Shown one piece after another: positions 15,574-16,669 of a stretch of DNA of 16,669 nt. Under the pieces are notes generated by a model, which was given only the letters and a program-made list of their open reading frames with translations, did no database searches and was not told the origin of the DNA. The position numbers were made by a program, and so were the translations under genes. The DNA lies in assembly GCF_946885855.1 (NCBI RefSeq), contig NZ_CAMPHH010000042.1:1-16669 (forward strand). The letters run 5' to 3'. This stretch comes from an uncultured Actinotalea sp. GTDB lineage: Bacteria > Actinomycetota > Actinomycetes > Actinomycetales > Cellulomonadaceae. Numbering within the stretch: the stretch's first letter is position 1; every line of letters starts with the position of its first letter.

Positions 15574-15638
15574 GCGGGTACTCGTCTCGTGAGGGGGCGG
15601 GGGCGTCGGCGGGTCGTTCTCACGCCGGGCGACGAACG

Positions 15639-15644
15639 ATGGTA
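15639..15644 (-). promoter_or_regulatory. Possible -10 box of typA
   Basis: TACCAT on the minus strand fits TANNNT in the 109-base gap between the ABC ATPase gene and typA. A start near 15632 would give a leader of about 59 bases. No -35 box is convincing. Confidence 0.35.
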
Positions 15645-15682
15645 CCCGCCGCCGCGATCGCTCCCGCCCCTCACCCCTGCGG

Positions 15683-16663
<981 letters not shown>

Positions 16664-16669
16664 CGCGCC

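Noticed and set aside
15654..15661. gcgatcgc palindrome before typA as a regulatory site
   Set aside because: A single 8-bp palindrome in GC-rich DNA is expected by chance and has no paired element.

Overview
The window comes from a very GC-rich bacterium with strong third-position G/C bias. The gene content points to a mycothiol-producing actinomycete (Actinomycetota): an MshB mycothiol deacetylase, the actinobacterial form of DapD, a seven-iron FdxA ferredoxin, a DUF6113-type membrane protein next to mshB, a FolP2-like dihydropteroate synthase paralogue and several apparently leaderless genes. Placement near Cellulomonadaceae or other Micrococcales is a guess from overall flavour. It is an ordinary chromosomal housekeeping region. 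I saw no insertion sequence, phage gene, CRISPR array, tRNA or rRNA, and no gene-free stretch longer than 300 bases.

Layout. Bases 1-2868 (minus): dapE, then a LOG-family gene with a His-rich repeat leader, then a folP2-like gene cut by the left edge. Bases 2920-4761 (plus): dapD and an exported transglycosylase-like protein. Bases 4801-7868 (minus): fdxA, dapC and gltA, with a 272-base control region before gltA holding a CRP/GlxR-like site and other symmetric elements. Bases 7956-8198 (plus): a small orphan SH3-like protein. Bases 8226-10022 (minus): a membrane-anchored VanW protein. Bases 10147-13442 (minus): a BCCT osmolyte transporter, mshB and a DUF6113 membrane protein, with transporter and mshB overlapping by four bases. 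Bases 13663-15573 (minus): typA. Bases 15683-16663 (minus): an oligopeptide-type ABC ATPase at the right edge.

How the genes work together. DapD, DapC and DapE are three consecutive steps of the succinylase route to diaminopimelate and lysine, feeding peptidoglycan. The transglycosylase-like and VanW proteins are probably also cell-envelope factors. GltA opens the TCA cycle, and FdxA is an electron carrier. The BCCT carrier and MshB link osmolyte uptake and thiol redox defence on one transcript. The order typA / mshB / membrane protein / fdxA / dapC and dapD / dapE / LOG / folP2 resembles the Mycobacterium tuberculosis Rv1165-Rv1178 and Rv1201c-Rv1207 neighbourhoods. The BCCT, VanW and gltA genes are local differences.

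I found no convincing new multi-gene system. The best leads are a 14-unit tetrad repeat tail on the BCCT carrier, the layered gltA control region, a set of TANNNT boxes 6-8 bases from start codons (leaderless transcription), and a perfect inverted repeat at the window's first base that may be an assembly fold-back.
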